64,000 bases of DNA, from NCBI GenBank assembly GCA_039820545.1, contig JBCBPW010000027.1, positions 9,795-73,794 of the forward strand, written 5' to 3'. The translations under genes were made by a program, and so were the position numbers. Of the stretch, positions 18,559 through 26,981 are shown one piece after another. The stretch comes from JALEFZ01 sp039820545. GTDB taxonomy: Bacteria > Bacteroidota > Bacteroidia > J057. How positions within the stretch are numbered: position 1 is the first letter of the stretch; every line of letters begins with the position of its first letter. The notes below the pieces were generated by a model. That model was not told the origin of the DNA, searched no databases, and saw only the letters and a program-made list of their open reading frames with translations.

Positions 18559-19395
18559 ATGCCCAAAGTTTGGTTTATCACAGGTTGTTCCACGGGTTTT
18601 GGACGGGAGTTGGCGCGTGTCGCTGCTCAAAAAGGCGATCAGGTCATAGGGACACTCCGCAAGTCTGAGCAGATAGCGGATTTTGAAGCCATTCATCCTG
18701 AGAATATAAAAGCTGTCATCCTGGATGTGACAATTCCTGCGCAGGTTCAAGCAGGTGTGCAGACTTGCCTAGAGGTGTTTGGAAGAATAGACGTACTCGT
18801 CAACAATGCGGGCTATGGCTCTATGGGTGTCGTCGAACAAGTCTCGGGAGAAGAGATGCGCCGTCAGTTTGAAGTCAATGTGTTTGGAGCTATCCAGATG
18901 ATACAGGCCGTACTCCCCACCATGCGCACCCAGCAGTCTGGACACATCATGAACATTACCTCTATTGCAGGCTTGCGAGGAACTCCTGGGCTGGGGATTT
19001 ATAATGGATCAAAGTTCGCGCTTGAAGGAGTAGGGGAGGCGCTTGCACGCGAGCTGAAGCCCTTTGAGATTCACGTAACCAATGTAGAACCAGGTCCATT
19101 TCGGACAGACTGGGCAGGTAGGTCTGCCAATTATACTGAGATTAAAATCGAGGGATATGATCGTTCTGCTGGGGCGATCATGGAAGGACTGAGAGCACGT
19201 TCAGGGAAGCAAGCAGGTGACCCTGTGCGAGCTGCCCATGCCATGTATGCATTGACGGAGTTGGAAAATCCGCCGGTTCACCTTCCGCTGGGTGCTTGGG
19301 CCTACAAAGGTGCCAGAATGAAAGTCAAAGCGATGCTAGAAGAAATTGATAAATACGAATATTTGGGACTGCCTACCGACTTTCCCGATTCATGA
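18559..19395 (+). CDS. Short-chain dehydrogenase/reductase (classical SDR)
   Basis: A 278-residue cytoplasmic oxidoreductase. The Rossmann motif TGCSTGFG is at 8-15, NNAG at 82-85, the catalytic Ser at 135 (NITSIAG), and Tyr148/Lys152 in YNGSK. Arg34 after strand 2 (TLRKSEQ) suggests NADP(H) preference. The TGCSTGFGRELA form is common in SDRs annotated as oxidoreductases of unknown substrate. Its promoter follows the terminator of the previous gene, and 190 bp separate it from the next operon, so it is probably expressed alone. Confidence 0.88.
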   Translation: MPKVWFITGCSTGFGRELARVAAQKGDQVIGTLRKSEQIADFEAIHPENIKAVILDVTIPAQVQAGVQTCLEVFGRIDVLVNNAGYGSMGVVEQVSGEEMRRQFEVNVFGAIQMIQAVLPTMRTQQSGHIMNITSIAGLRGTPGLGIYNGSKFALEGVGEALARELKPFEIHVTNVEPGPFRTDWAGRSANYTEIKIEGYDRSAGAIMEGLRARSGKQAGDPVRAAHAMYALTELENPPVHLPLGAWAYKGARMKVKAMLEEIDKYEYLGLPTDFPDS

Positions 19396-19458
19396 TCCTC
19401 TAGGTCAATAGATTTCTTCATTCACTGGACTTTATTACAAATCATGTTGTAAAGGTTA

Positions 19459-19472
19459 TGTTGAATTCAACA
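19459..19472. promoter_or_regulatory. Candidate operator palindrome
   Basis: Perfect 14-bp palindrome tgttgaattcaaca, 114 bp upstream of the monooxygenase/alcohol dehydrogenase operon and just after a ttacaa...ttgtaa inverted repeat (about 19435-19452). It fits a dimeric regulator site by position only. Confidence 0.35.
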
Positions 19473-19585
19473 CGACGGAAACAAGCCTTGTGAATCTGTG
19501 GTGAGCCTGAGTATTTCACTGCAGATTCATGTATCATATGTAAATGTATTGATGATTACCTATACTTAATTCAAACACTGTTATC

Positions 19586-19894
19586 ATGATTGTTACATGT
19601 GTTCATATTGAAGTCAAAGAAGCTTACCTAGCAGCATTTAAAGAGGCGACGGTCGCCAATCACACCGGCACACGACAAGAGCCTGGAAACCTTCGCTTTG
19701 ATGTCCTACAGGAGCACGACAACCCTACGAAATTTGTATTGTACGAAGTATTTGAAAATGAAGAGGCCATTGCTTTTCACAAGCAAACACCTCACTACTT
19801 GACTTGGCGCGAGACGGTAGCTGATATGATGGCAGCCCAACGATATGGCGTCCGATATGAACCTATTGAACCCACCGACACGACCCTATGGTAA
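19586..19894 (+). CDS. LsrG-like antibiotic-biosynthesis-monooxygenase (ABM) family protein
   Basis: A 102-residue protein forming a single ABM ferredoxin-like fold. The segments NLRFDVLQ, FVLYEVF and AIAFHKQTPHY closely follow E. coli LsrG, which isomerises phosphorylated autoinducer-2; the same fold also covers small quinol monooxygenases. There is no lsrK, lsrF or lsr transporter nearby, so a role in AI-2 is not supported by context. The stop overlaps the start of the iron alcohol dehydrogenase by 7 bp, which implies translational coupling and a shared pathway. A plausible shared job is detoxification or conversion of a small reactive carbonyl compound (inference). Confidence 0.8.
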   Translation: MIVTCVHIEVKEAYLAAFKEATVANHTGTRQEPGNLRFDVLQEHDNPTKFVLYEVFENEEAIAFHKQTPHYLTWRETVADMMAAQRYGVRYEPIEPTDTTLW

Positions 19895-21060
19895 ATCCTT
19901 TAGTCTTTGCACACACCCCCAAGATATTTTTTGGTCCTGGAACAATCGAACTATTGCCACGGGAGATTAGCAAAATGGGGACTTGCCCCTTGCTTATTAC
20001 AGGACGCTCATTTTTTATCAATACTTCTTTTTGGCCTGATTTACAGCAAAATCTCGAAGCGAGTCATCTGAGATGGCATCATGCACTGGTAGAGCGAGAG
20101 CCGAGCCCCAAGATGATTGATGATATCTTGGAGATTTATAAGGATACTCCTATAGATGTTGTAGTCGCTATCGGTGGAGGCAGCGTCATGGATGCTGGGA
20201 AAGCCATGAGTGCCATGCGATGTCATCCCAAGGGTGTCAAAGCATATTTGGAAGGTGTGGGAAATGAAAAACCGTCTGGAAAGAAGATTCCCTTTATCGC
20301 CATTCCAACCACAGCAGGGACAGGGAGCGAGGCGACAAAAAATGCAGTATTATCTGAGATTGGCGCACAGGGATTCAAAAAGTCGCTCCGACACGACAAC
20401 TATGTGCCTGATGTAGCATTGATCGATCCTTCGCTGGCTCTGACCTGCCGAGCAGAGGTGACTGCACAGAGTGGGATGGACGCTTTCACCCAATTGTTGG
20501 AGTCCTATCTTTCTTCCAAGGGGCATGCACTAACAGATGCATTGGCTTTAGAGGGCTTGATGAGTGTAAGAGAGGGCTTGATTCCCGCCTATGAAGATGG
20601 GAGTAACTTGGATGCACGTGGCCATATGGCTTATGCTGCCCTGCTTTCGGGAATCACACTGGCCAATGCGGGTTTAGGGGTTGTACACGGTTTCGCCTCT
20701 TCTGTAGGAGGAAAAATAGACATACCACATGGGGCTTTGTGTGCTAGATTGATGGGTCCTGCCAATCGCACTACCTTGGCGCGCATCCGATTTACAGGTA
20801 CATATCCACATGTACTCAAAAAATACGCGAAAGTAGGACAGCTTTTTTCGCAGGAAGAAGGGAAATCCGATAATTTTTATGCGGAATATCTCGTCGATCT
20901 TATCGAGGAATGGACCGAAAAGATGAATATTCCCAGGCTTTCCTCCTATGATCTAGACGCAAAGGATGTGAGTGCCATTGCCCATGCTACAGGGCAAAAG
21001 AATCATCCCATCCAATTGACCGACCAGGAGATGGTTTCTATTCTATCTCTGGGATTGTAA
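19888..21060 (+). CDS. Iron-containing alcohol dehydrogenase
   Basis: A 390-residue group III (Fe-type) alcohol dehydrogenase. The NAD-binding GGGS motif lies in VVAIGGGSVMDAGK (about 92-105), and PTTAGTGSE follows (about 137-145). Metal ligands expected from FucO-type enzymes are Asp in GMDAF, His in GVVHGF and His in IPHGAL. The second ligand, normally His four residues after the Asp, is Gln here (MDAFTQLLE); this Gln is shared by a known subset of the family and may mean a different metal or weaker binding. Its start lies inside the end of the ABM gene. It converges with truB with only 4 bp between the stops. Substrate unknown. Confidence 0.87.
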   Translation: MVNPLVFAHTPKIFFGPGTIELLPREISKMGTCPLLITGRSFFINTSFWPDLQQNLEASHLRWHHALVEREPSPKMIDDILEIYKDTPIDVVVAIGGGSVMDAGKAMSAMRCHPKGVKAYLEGVGNEKPSGKKIPFIAIPTTAGTGSEATKNAVLSEIGAQGFKKSLRHDNYVPDVALIDPSLALTCRAEVTAQSGMDAFTQLLESYLSSKGHALTDALALEGLMSVREGLIPAYEDGSNLDARGHMAYAALLSGITLANAGLGVVHGFASSVGGKIDIPHGALCARLMGPANRTTLARIRFTGTYPHVLKKYAKVGQLFSQEEGKSDNFYAEYLVDLIEEWTEKMNIPRLSSYDLDAKDVSAIAHATGQKNHPIQLTDQEMVSILSLGL

Positions 21061-21064
21061 GGGA

Positions 21065-21781
21065 CTACCCTTTCGAAGGCTTGTCTTCAGGACGGGGTTT
21101 GGGCTCACGGGGGACCTGATACTTCGCTGCAAAATCATCGATCTGCCATGCATCCTCTATGCGGTAGGCACCGATCCGTGTGCGCCTAAGCTCTCGTATG
21201 TAAGCACCTACCTTCAATACCTGTCCCAAGTCGTGGACCAAGGTACGGATGTAGGTCCCTTTGCTACAGCGGATATGGGCATGATGAATCATCGGATCTT
21301 CCGCATCCTGCTTGAGGTATTCGAACGCATAGATGTGGATGCGTCGAGATTTGAGCTTAATGTCCTTCCCTTGACGAGCAGCTTTATAGGCACGCTTTCC
21401 ATCTACTTTGACGGCAGAATAGATAGGAGGTGTTTGCTCGATCTCCCCTAGGAAGGTCTTCATAGCCGCCTTGATCTCTTCCTGTGTGATGTGCTGTGCA
21501 TCTACGGGATTGATCTCAGGATGTTCCATGTCGTAGGAGGCAGTAGTAAATCCAATCTTGAAGGCTACTTCGTACTCTTTTTCCTGATCCTGAATGTCAT
21601 TGATTTGCTTGGTATGCTTGCCCGTACAGACGATCAATAAGCCTGTGGCTAGAGGGTCCAGCGTCCCCGCATGTCCGACTTTTTTGATGCGAATCGTATA
21701 TCTGATTTTTCTGATCACATCAAAAGAAGACCATTCCTTAGGCTTATCGATCAGCAATGTTTGTCCCGCCAAAAAATCCAT
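21065..21781 (-). CDS. truB: tRNA pseudouridine(55) synthase TruB
   Basis: TruB makes pseudouridine 55 in the T loop of tRNAs. The start was set at ATG 21781 (MDFLAGQTLLIDKP), because homologues begin here; 13 residues upstream are unlikely. The product is 238 residues, close to the short Bacteroidota form without a PUA extension. The catalytic motif GHAGTLDPLATGLL holds nucleophile Asp42. Other family motifs are PPIYSAVKVDGKRAY and RCSKGTYIRTL. The C-terminus is a charged Lys/Pro-rich tail. The DUF2927-like gene lies 48 bp upstream on the same strand, so they may be co-transcribed. Confidence 0.95.
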   Translation of the reverse strand: MDFLAGQTLLIDKPKEWSSFDVIRKIRYTIRIKKVGHAGTLDPLATGLLIVCTGKHTKQINDIQDQEKEYEVAFKIGFTTASYDMEHPEINPVDAQHITQEEIKAAMKTFLGEIEQTPPIYSAVKVDGKRAYKAARQGKDIKLKSRRIHIYAFEYLKQDAEDPMIHHAHIRCSKGTYIRTLVHDLGQVLKVGAYIRELRRTRIGAYRIEDAWQIDDFAAKYQVPREPKPRPEDKPSKG

Positions 21782-21829
21782 GCCGCAAAGGTAGGAAATA
21801 TAGAGGATCAGGAATGACATTTTTCTTTG

Positions 21830-22813
21830 CTACCACTCACTTTTCAAGATTTCCTTCAATCGTTCGGCTGTCTGCGCCTTATTGAGTCCTACAGTCATAC
21901 GTGGGTGATAGAGGAGACGTACCAATTCTCGATCCAGATCAGAGTAGGCTTCGGCAAACCCGCCATTATTCCGCGTCTCATAAAAAATACTATTGGGAAA
22001 CCTGGGAGAATCCTTGGCCAATCCTAGGGGCTGAACCAATTCCTCGAGTGTCAAGCTACGCTGCATGCGAGGAGCGGGGCGTCTGGTATCCACGAAAATT
22101 CGGGCGCGTGTAATGGTATCATTGTTTAGCCATACGGTGAAGAGTCCCCAGTTGTCACCGAGTGCATCTGCCGCATCAGGAAATTGTTGGAGAAAGGCAT
22201 TGTCTGTTCCAAAGAATAGATAACAATTGGAACTTAAACGATCTTCTACCAACTCTATGGCAAAGCCATCAGTCGCCAGCGCATTGAGTTCTTGAATGGC
22301 TTTTTCCAGTGTCATCCGTACCTCCTGAGAAGGATCTCCATCGACAAATACTTTCATGTTTGTGCTCCATTTCCTAGTAATCTCTGAGGCGTTGCCATAT
22401 TCGAAGCCTAAAGCTACATCCTGAAAGTAGCTGATGACCGTATCTGAAACCGCAAGGGTAATCCAAACATCCAGGGTTTCAGTGTGCATGCTATCAGTGA
22501 CCTCTATTTGCGCCCGTATGAGTTCGGTATCATTGATATCGAATAAACTGGAGTCCCTTACAATGAGTTGTCCTGTTTCGAGCTCTAGTGTCAGGGCATC
22601 GGTAGGAGATTGACTGATGATGCGGAAGTCCACCTCTCCTACACTAGATCTTGCATCCAGAAGACCTAGGATCATTTGATCTTGGGGCCTTTCGGTTAGT
22701 GTGACATAGAAGTTGCTGTATGAGATGGTAGAATCTATGAGTGGATCATCGGGTGCGCACGACCAGAGTGTGAGGGCTGCCCATAAAATCAGGAGGGTAA
22801 ATCTGAGTTTCAT
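21830..22813 (-). CDS. DUF2927-like lipoprotein
   Basis: A 327-residue lipoprotein (TLWSC, Cys19). Residues about 30-130 resemble a cadherin-like beta-sandwich (SVGEVDFRIIS, LELETGQLIVRD). The C-terminal half resembles DUF2927: a RSLTLEELVQPLGLAKDS helix followed by a YSDLDRELVRLLYHPRM segment, both typical of that family. DUF2927 proteins are secreted and of unknown function. The protein presumably sits on a membrane facing the periplasm or outside. It is followed by truB, but no functional link is evident. Confidence 0.65.
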   Translation of the reverse strand: MKLRFTLLILWAALTLWSCAPDDPLIDSTISYSNFYVTLTERPQDQMILGLLDARSSVGEVDFRIISQSPTDALTLELETGQLIVRDSSLFDINDTELIRAQIEVTDSMHTETLDVWITLAVSDTVISYFQDVALGFEYGNASEITRKWSTNMKVFVDGDPSQEVRMTLEKAIQELNALATDGFAIELVEDRLSSNCYLFFGTDNAFLQQFPDAADALGDNWGLFTVWLNNDTITRARIFVDTRRPAPRMQRSLTLEELVQPLGLAKDSPRFPNSIFYETRNNGGFAEAYSDLDRELVRLLYHPRMTVGLNKAQTAERLKEILKSEW

Positions 22814-23013
22814 GTACTAGAGATTTGTCACGAGTTTATAATGACAAAACGCACTTCTTTCGCAAGGGTTGAGCTATTCGGAGAATTTATCTTAGAAGAT
22901 TTTGATGGTCATTTTTGTATGAAAAATCAAGCATATGTCGAAAGGTTTTTAAGAGCCCATTCACGTGCATCTAAGTCAGAGGATCGTCCACACCATATAT
23001 CAAGAAATAATTT

Positions 23014-24057
23014 CTACTCATTTCTCTCCAATACCAAAAAATGATCATCCGTCACACTCCCTACCAGCAGGCGATTGCCAAAAGGAGCTGCCACAGTAGA
23101 AGCTGAGAGTGTTTCGCCTTCTTCCAGATAGAGCGATTCTACGGTATAGATTCCTTCGGATTCATAGTGGATTTTGATGATTTCTGAAGGAGCTATTTCT
23201 CTATTACCCTTGGCGTAGGCACTAAACTGAAGGAGCTGAGGATGTGCACCTATCCAGAGATCTCCCTCGAGATCCAACTCAATATTATCGACACCAGAGC
23301 CACAGGGAATGTCTTCCACAAATGATAGGGAGCCATCCTCCTGGATGTGATAGACTTTGACCAAGAAGAATCTGGGAGAGGCAACAAAGAGCAGGTCGCG
23401 GCTAGTATCTATATTGATTCCGTTGGCATAAGCGATTCCGTCTGCGACTTTTCTATAGTCATTGCCATCAAAATATATCACATCTGAAACGGCGAGTCCT
23501 CCATAATCTTCTATTAGCCTCCCGAGGCCTTTGGGATACGCGTGGTCATTGGTGAAGTAGAAGCGCGTTTCATCTAGCATGACGACATCATTGGGTTGAA
23601 TCATGGATGGATGCTCGAGTGTTTGGAGATGGGTAAGGGTTTCGTCTTTTAGTTCAAATACTTCCATAGAATGGCCTGTAGGGGTGTGATTGATGGCCAT
23701 TAACTGGTAACTGCTGTCTTTGGGGAAGAGCGAGATACCATGAGGAGCGAAGGGGAGGGGAAAGTTTTGAGTCAAAGGGACAGGATCAAAGCGGTCATTC
23801 CTCAGATCCATCCAGTAGATGCCTCCTGCTTCTTCTGTGGCAGGATAGCCTTTTCGATCAGTTGCAGAGATCAGGGCAAAGCTATCAGTCAGACTGATCG
23901 TGATGTCTTCGGCTCCTTTGAGGGGAATCGATCGGAGGACGCGCCCATCGAATGTCGGTTCGATGGAACGAAATGTCCCTACAGACAGCACCGTATAGCT
24001 GGCAAAGACGAGGAGGAGAATGAGTAGTAGCAGTAAGATCCTTTTGAGCAGACGCAT
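23014..24057 (-). CDS. Paraoxonase/arylesterase (PON)-like six-bladed propeller, membrane-anchored
   Basis: A 347-residue protein with an uncleaved-looking N-terminal helix (about 6-27) and a beta-propeller outside the cytoplasm. PON-family calcium ligands can be matched: E50-D51 in GAEDI, N156 in QPNDV, N212 in YANGIN, and D257-N258 in GVDNIE. The catalytic-type His is present in PHGISLFP (H106), and another His follows in NHTPTGH (124-129). The C-terminal STVA...NRLLVGSV segment also follows PON1. PON enzymes hydrolyse lactones, including acyl-homoserine lactones, and some esters. Quorum quenching or lactone hydrolysis is possible but not shown. Confidence 0.78.
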   Translation of the reverse strand: MRLLKRILLLLLILLLVFASYTVLSVGTFRSIEPTFDGRVLRSIPLKGAEDITISLTDSFALISATDRKGYPATEEAGGIYWMDLRNDRFDPVPLTQNFPLPFAPHGISLFPKDSSYQLMAINHTPTGHSMEVFELKDETLTHLQTLEHPSMIQPNDVVMLDETRFYFTNDHAYPKGLGRLIEDYGGLAVSDVIYFDGNDYRKVADGIAYANGINIDTSRDLLFVASPRFFLVKVYHIQEDGSLSFVEDIPCGSGVDNIELDLEGDLWIGAHPQLLQFSAYAKGNREIAPSEIIKIHYESEGIYTVESLYLEEGETLSASTVAAPFGNRLLVGSVTDDHFLVLERNE

Positions 24058-24161
24058 GAACAGAGATCAGAGGGTAAATATGAGGATGAAACTACCATTT
24101 TTTCCTGTAGATTTTATGCACTACTCCTTCTTGTTTAGTCTTCGTCAATGGATAATCTAAC

Positions 24162-24932
24162 CTATTTCTTCTGTTTTACATACACTTCCATGGTCGTCCC
24201 TAAATTCAGTAGTGCCTCCTGATCTTTGATCAATGAATCTAATGCGAGGGTACCAAAATCCTGTACTTTATACTGAGGCAAGACATCTCCAAACATCAAG
24301 GATACAAAGAGATCCACGAGGCGTTCCTTCTCTTGATGAGGAAGTTGATACTTTTCTACAATGGTTTTCTCCAATCCAATGTGTACCATCTCATGGACCA
24401 AAGTAGAGGCAGGATCCAGATACCGTTTAAATGCACCCTCCTTTGTCATGAATAGGGTGATGATGCCAGACTCGGGATCGTAGCTCCCCCCACTTCCATA
24501 CAGGGTCAATACGACTTCATATTTTGGAGGCATGTAAAAGTCCCAATCTAGGCAGCAGCTCCTCATAGAATCGAGTTGCTGGATGGCATCTAAAAGTAGG
24601 TTCTGTCGAGCTACTACTTTTTCGTATGCAGACATATAGTCTTCTTTTTGATAAGCTCCATCTTCCAATAATTGATAGATAGGACTGAAATCTTCGTTGC
24701 CAAAGGTTCCTGCTTTAGACTTTGCGATCAATTGGTGGATGAGGGGCGCATCTGGAAGATTGATGGTGTAGTTTTGCTGCTCGAAGAATGCAATATCATG
24801 AATGGTTCGCCAGATAGAGCTGGCCTCTTGCTGGATAGTAGGAATACGGACTGAGAGCTGGCTTTCTGTCGTTTGGCCTTCGCAGGTCCATCCTAGTAGC
24901 AACATCATTGCGACCAAAAAGTATTTTTTCAT
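24162..24932 (-). CDS. Secreted HExxH protein, putative zinc metallopeptidase
   Basis: A 256-residue protein with a signal peptide (ending CEGQ). The motif HEMVHIGLE (about residue 178) is a zinc-metallopeptidase HExxH site preceded by STLV. A Glu/Asp-containing helix follows (KERLVDLFVSL), as in gluzincins, where a downstream acidic residue is the third ligand. No known peptidase family was recognised. It lies 35 bp downstream of the next gene and is probably in an operon with it. Cys pair CC at about 128-129 may be structural. Function as a peptidase is inferred from the motif only. Confidence 0.6.
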   Translation of the reverse strand: MKKYFLVAMMLLLGWTCEGQTTESQLSVRIPTIQQEASSIWRTIHDIAFFEQQNYTINLPDAPLIHQLIAKSKAGTFGNEDFSPIYQLLEDGAYQKEDYMSAYEKVVARQNLLLDAIQQLDSMRSCCLDWDFYMPPKYEVVLTLYGSGGSYDPESGIITLFMTKEGAFKRYLDPASTLVHEMVHIGLEKTIVEKYQLPHQEKERLVDLFVSLMFGDVLPQYKVQDFGTLALDSLIKDQEALLNLGTTMEVYVKQKK

Positions 24933-24967
24933 ACGAGGAAATTTTGGGTATGAGGTACATCCTGTAA

Positions 24968-25528
24968 CTACTTCTCGAGATCAATCTGAAGATTCTGATA
25001 TTTCAGTATAAGCTCTTGTTCCATGGCGACTACATCTACCATCGTGATCGCCAAGAACTGCGCAATGTCTCTCATATCTTCTTTTTTTTCGGAGAATTTC
25101 TTGTTGATTAAACCTGATAGGATGAGCGTTCCGTAGTCATTGTAATCATTTTGTCGGGTGTAGACCTGATTGATTTTCTGGATAGTCTCAAGAGGAAGCT
25201 CATTGATAGCTCCAGTTTGGATACCTGTCATGTAAGCGCTATTGCTGAGTTTAGATATTCGGGTACCTCTGAAAAAATAAGGTTTACGTATGGGATTGCT
25301 AGGATTGGCATAGTACTGACTGCTATCTTTTAACACGCGGTGATAGTCGACGATCTTCTCAAGTTGTTGGAGATTGACTTGCATCTCCGAGAGCATACTA
25401 GCCTTGAGTTGGTCGCGTTGCGCTCTTTTGCTGTTATTTTCACTCCAGTCTGAGACGAGGAAGCCCAAGTATACGCCCAGTGCGACGGGGATCATTTGTA
25501 GAAGAAAATTGCCGACGGCTTTTTTCAT
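24968..25528 (-). CDS. Membrane-anchored protein of unknown function (DUF6090-like)
   Basis: A 186-residue protein. An N-terminal transmembrane helix (about 9-27, LLQMIPVALGVYLGFLVSDW) is followed by a charged helix and an extracytoplasmic part. This arrangement, with W-S/N-E after the helix, is seen in a family of small Bacteroidota membrane proteins of unknown function. No enzyme motif is visible. It is the first gene of a likely two-gene operon with the HExxH protein. Confidence 0.6.
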   Translation of the reverse strand: MKKAVGNFLLQMIPVALGVYLGFLVSDWSENNSKRAQRDQLKASMLSEMQVNLQQLEKIVDYHRVLKDSSQYYANPSNPIRKPYFFRGTRISKLSNSAYMTGIQTGAINELPLETIQKINQVYTRQNDYNDYGTLILSGLINKKFSEKKEDMRDIAQFLAITMVDVVAMEQELILKYQNLQIDLEK

Positions 25529-25690
25529 GTGGTTTGCGTGTGTCGTGTAGGAGGTACAAATATAGGACGAAGTAGAGAGGTGTCAAGCTAAAGGAGAGAC
25601 AGAGAATGGAAAGGAAGGTTGAATATGGAAGATGCTATTTTTGCCAAAAATCCTTAGGAAAAGATCTAAATTGGAATAAATGAATGGATT

Positions 25691-26872
25691 ATGAAAGCCC
25701 ATTTGCTTCTATGGATATGCGTGTTCGGTGTACAGTTCTTATCTGCTCAGTCCTTTGTCGCTGGCCAACGATATGCAGGCCCCCACGGCTATGTCGAGTA
25801 TCAGGCAGGCAACCTTCCCATTTTGATCTCTGTCCCACATGGGGGTTATCTTCAGCCTGCGGTGATTCCCAATAGAAACTGTACAGGCTGCTCCTATAGT
25901 AGAGACTCCTACACGCAGGAGCTGAGTCGGCTACTCTCTGAACTTCTAGAACAAAGGACAGGTTGCGTACCCCATATGGTCATCAACTTATTGCATCGCA
26001 GGAAATTTGACGCGAACCGAGACATCGGAGATGCTGCAGATGGTGATTCTACGGTCGAAGACTCTTGGTATGCATACCATCAGTTTCTGGATTCTGCCAA
26101 AGCCCGGATGGTGCAAGAATTTGGACGAGGGTTGTTCCTTGACATGCATGGGCATGCGCACACTATTCAGCGTGTGGAGCTAGGATACACGTTGAGCAGG
26201 TCTGAGTTGCAGCTTCCTGATTCGATCTTAAACCAAGAATTTTATGTGGAGGAGAGCAGCATCAAGCATTTGGTGAGTGACAACTTGCGGAGATTGACGC
26301 ATGCCGAGCTGCTTAGAGGACCACAGAGCCTTGGGTCGATGCTTACTCAGCAAGGCGTCCCAGCTGTCCCCAGTGAAGACGATCCTTTTCCGCTTACGGC
26401 TGAGCCTTATTTTTCAGGAGGTTACAATACGCAGCGGCATGGTTCGCGTGGGGGAGGGCAGATTGATGGGATACAGATCGAGTGTCACCAAGGCATACGC
26501 TTTGATTCTGTGGCACGTGGTGCATTTGCAGATAGTCTGAGTCTGAGTTTGATCCGATATATTCAATGGCATTACGAATCGGGCTTTCCGCAAAATGCTT
26601 GTGGAGCGATGGTGCAGATAGAAGCGGAAGCAAGTCCTGTTTCTATCCGAGTTTATCCTAATCCTACAACTACGCAACTCTGGCTAAAGGGGGTAAAAAT
26701 GGGTTGTCATATTCGGATTTTCGATGTAATAGGACAGATAGTTCAGGAAGATATCTGGGAAGGAGAGGGGATTGCTGTAGAGAAGCTTCCTAGGGGCATG
26801 TATTATTTGTCCTTTGGTCAACAGGGAGCCTTTCGAAGAGGTATATGGATGATGAAAGAGAATGCGAGGTAA
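25691..26872 (+). CDS. T9SS-exported N-formylglutamate amidohydrolase-fold protein
   Basis: A 393-residue secreted protein. Signal peptide 1-20 ends LSAQ. The central domain (about 25-300) resembles N-formylglutamate amidohydrolases: SVPHGG (47-52), LDMHGHAH and IECHQGIR supply the expected Zn ligands and active-site residues. The C-terminus (about 315-393; VYPNPTTTQLW start) is a T9SS sorting domain. N-formylglutamate amidohydrolase is normally a cytoplasmic enzyme of histidine breakdown, so surface export points to another substrate, such as an amide or peptide. The cysteine cluster NCTGCSYSRD near residue 65 is a further difference from the cytoplasmic enzyme. It stands alone. Confidence 0.78.
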   Translation: MKAHLLLWICVFGVQFLSAQSFVAGQRYAGPHGYVEYQAGNLPILISVPHGGYLQPAVIPNRNCTGCSYSRDSYTQELSRLLSELLEQRTGCVPHMVINLLHRRKFDANRDIGDAADGDSTVEDSWYAYHQFLDSAKARMVQEFGRGLFLDMHGHAHTIQRVELGYTLSRSELQLPDSILNQEFYVEESSIKHLVSDNLRRLTHAELLRGPQSLGSMLTQQGVPAVPSEDDPFPLTAEPYFSGGYNTQRHGSRGGGQIDGIQIECHQGIRFDSVARGAFADSLSLSLIRYIQWHYESGFPQNACGAMVQIEAEASPVSIRVYPNPTTTQLWLKGVKMGCHIRIFDVIGQIVQEDIWEGEGIAVEKLPRGMYYLSFGQQGAFRRGIWMMKENAR

Positions 26873-26923
26873 AATGATAAGGCTTTTGTGTTTGGACCTT
26901 CATATGTACATAGCCCATACATA

Positions 26924-26948
26924 CCCCAGATACAATCTGTAGGAGGCC
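26924..26948. repeat. Partial REP-like element
   Basis: The 25-base stretch starting ccccagatacaatctg and ending aggaggcc matches 36565-36588 almost exactly. It contains an imperfect ccagat...atctg hairpin. Only the right-hand half of the longer element at 36.5 kb is present. Confidence 0.65.
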
Positions 26949-26981
26949 ATGTTCTACGTTTTTTTTTGATCCTAGATCAAA

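Noticed and set aside
22841..23044. A 67-codon plus-strand frame between divergent sites
   Set aside because: It overlaps the end of the paraoxonase-like gene and has no recognisable start context or composition.
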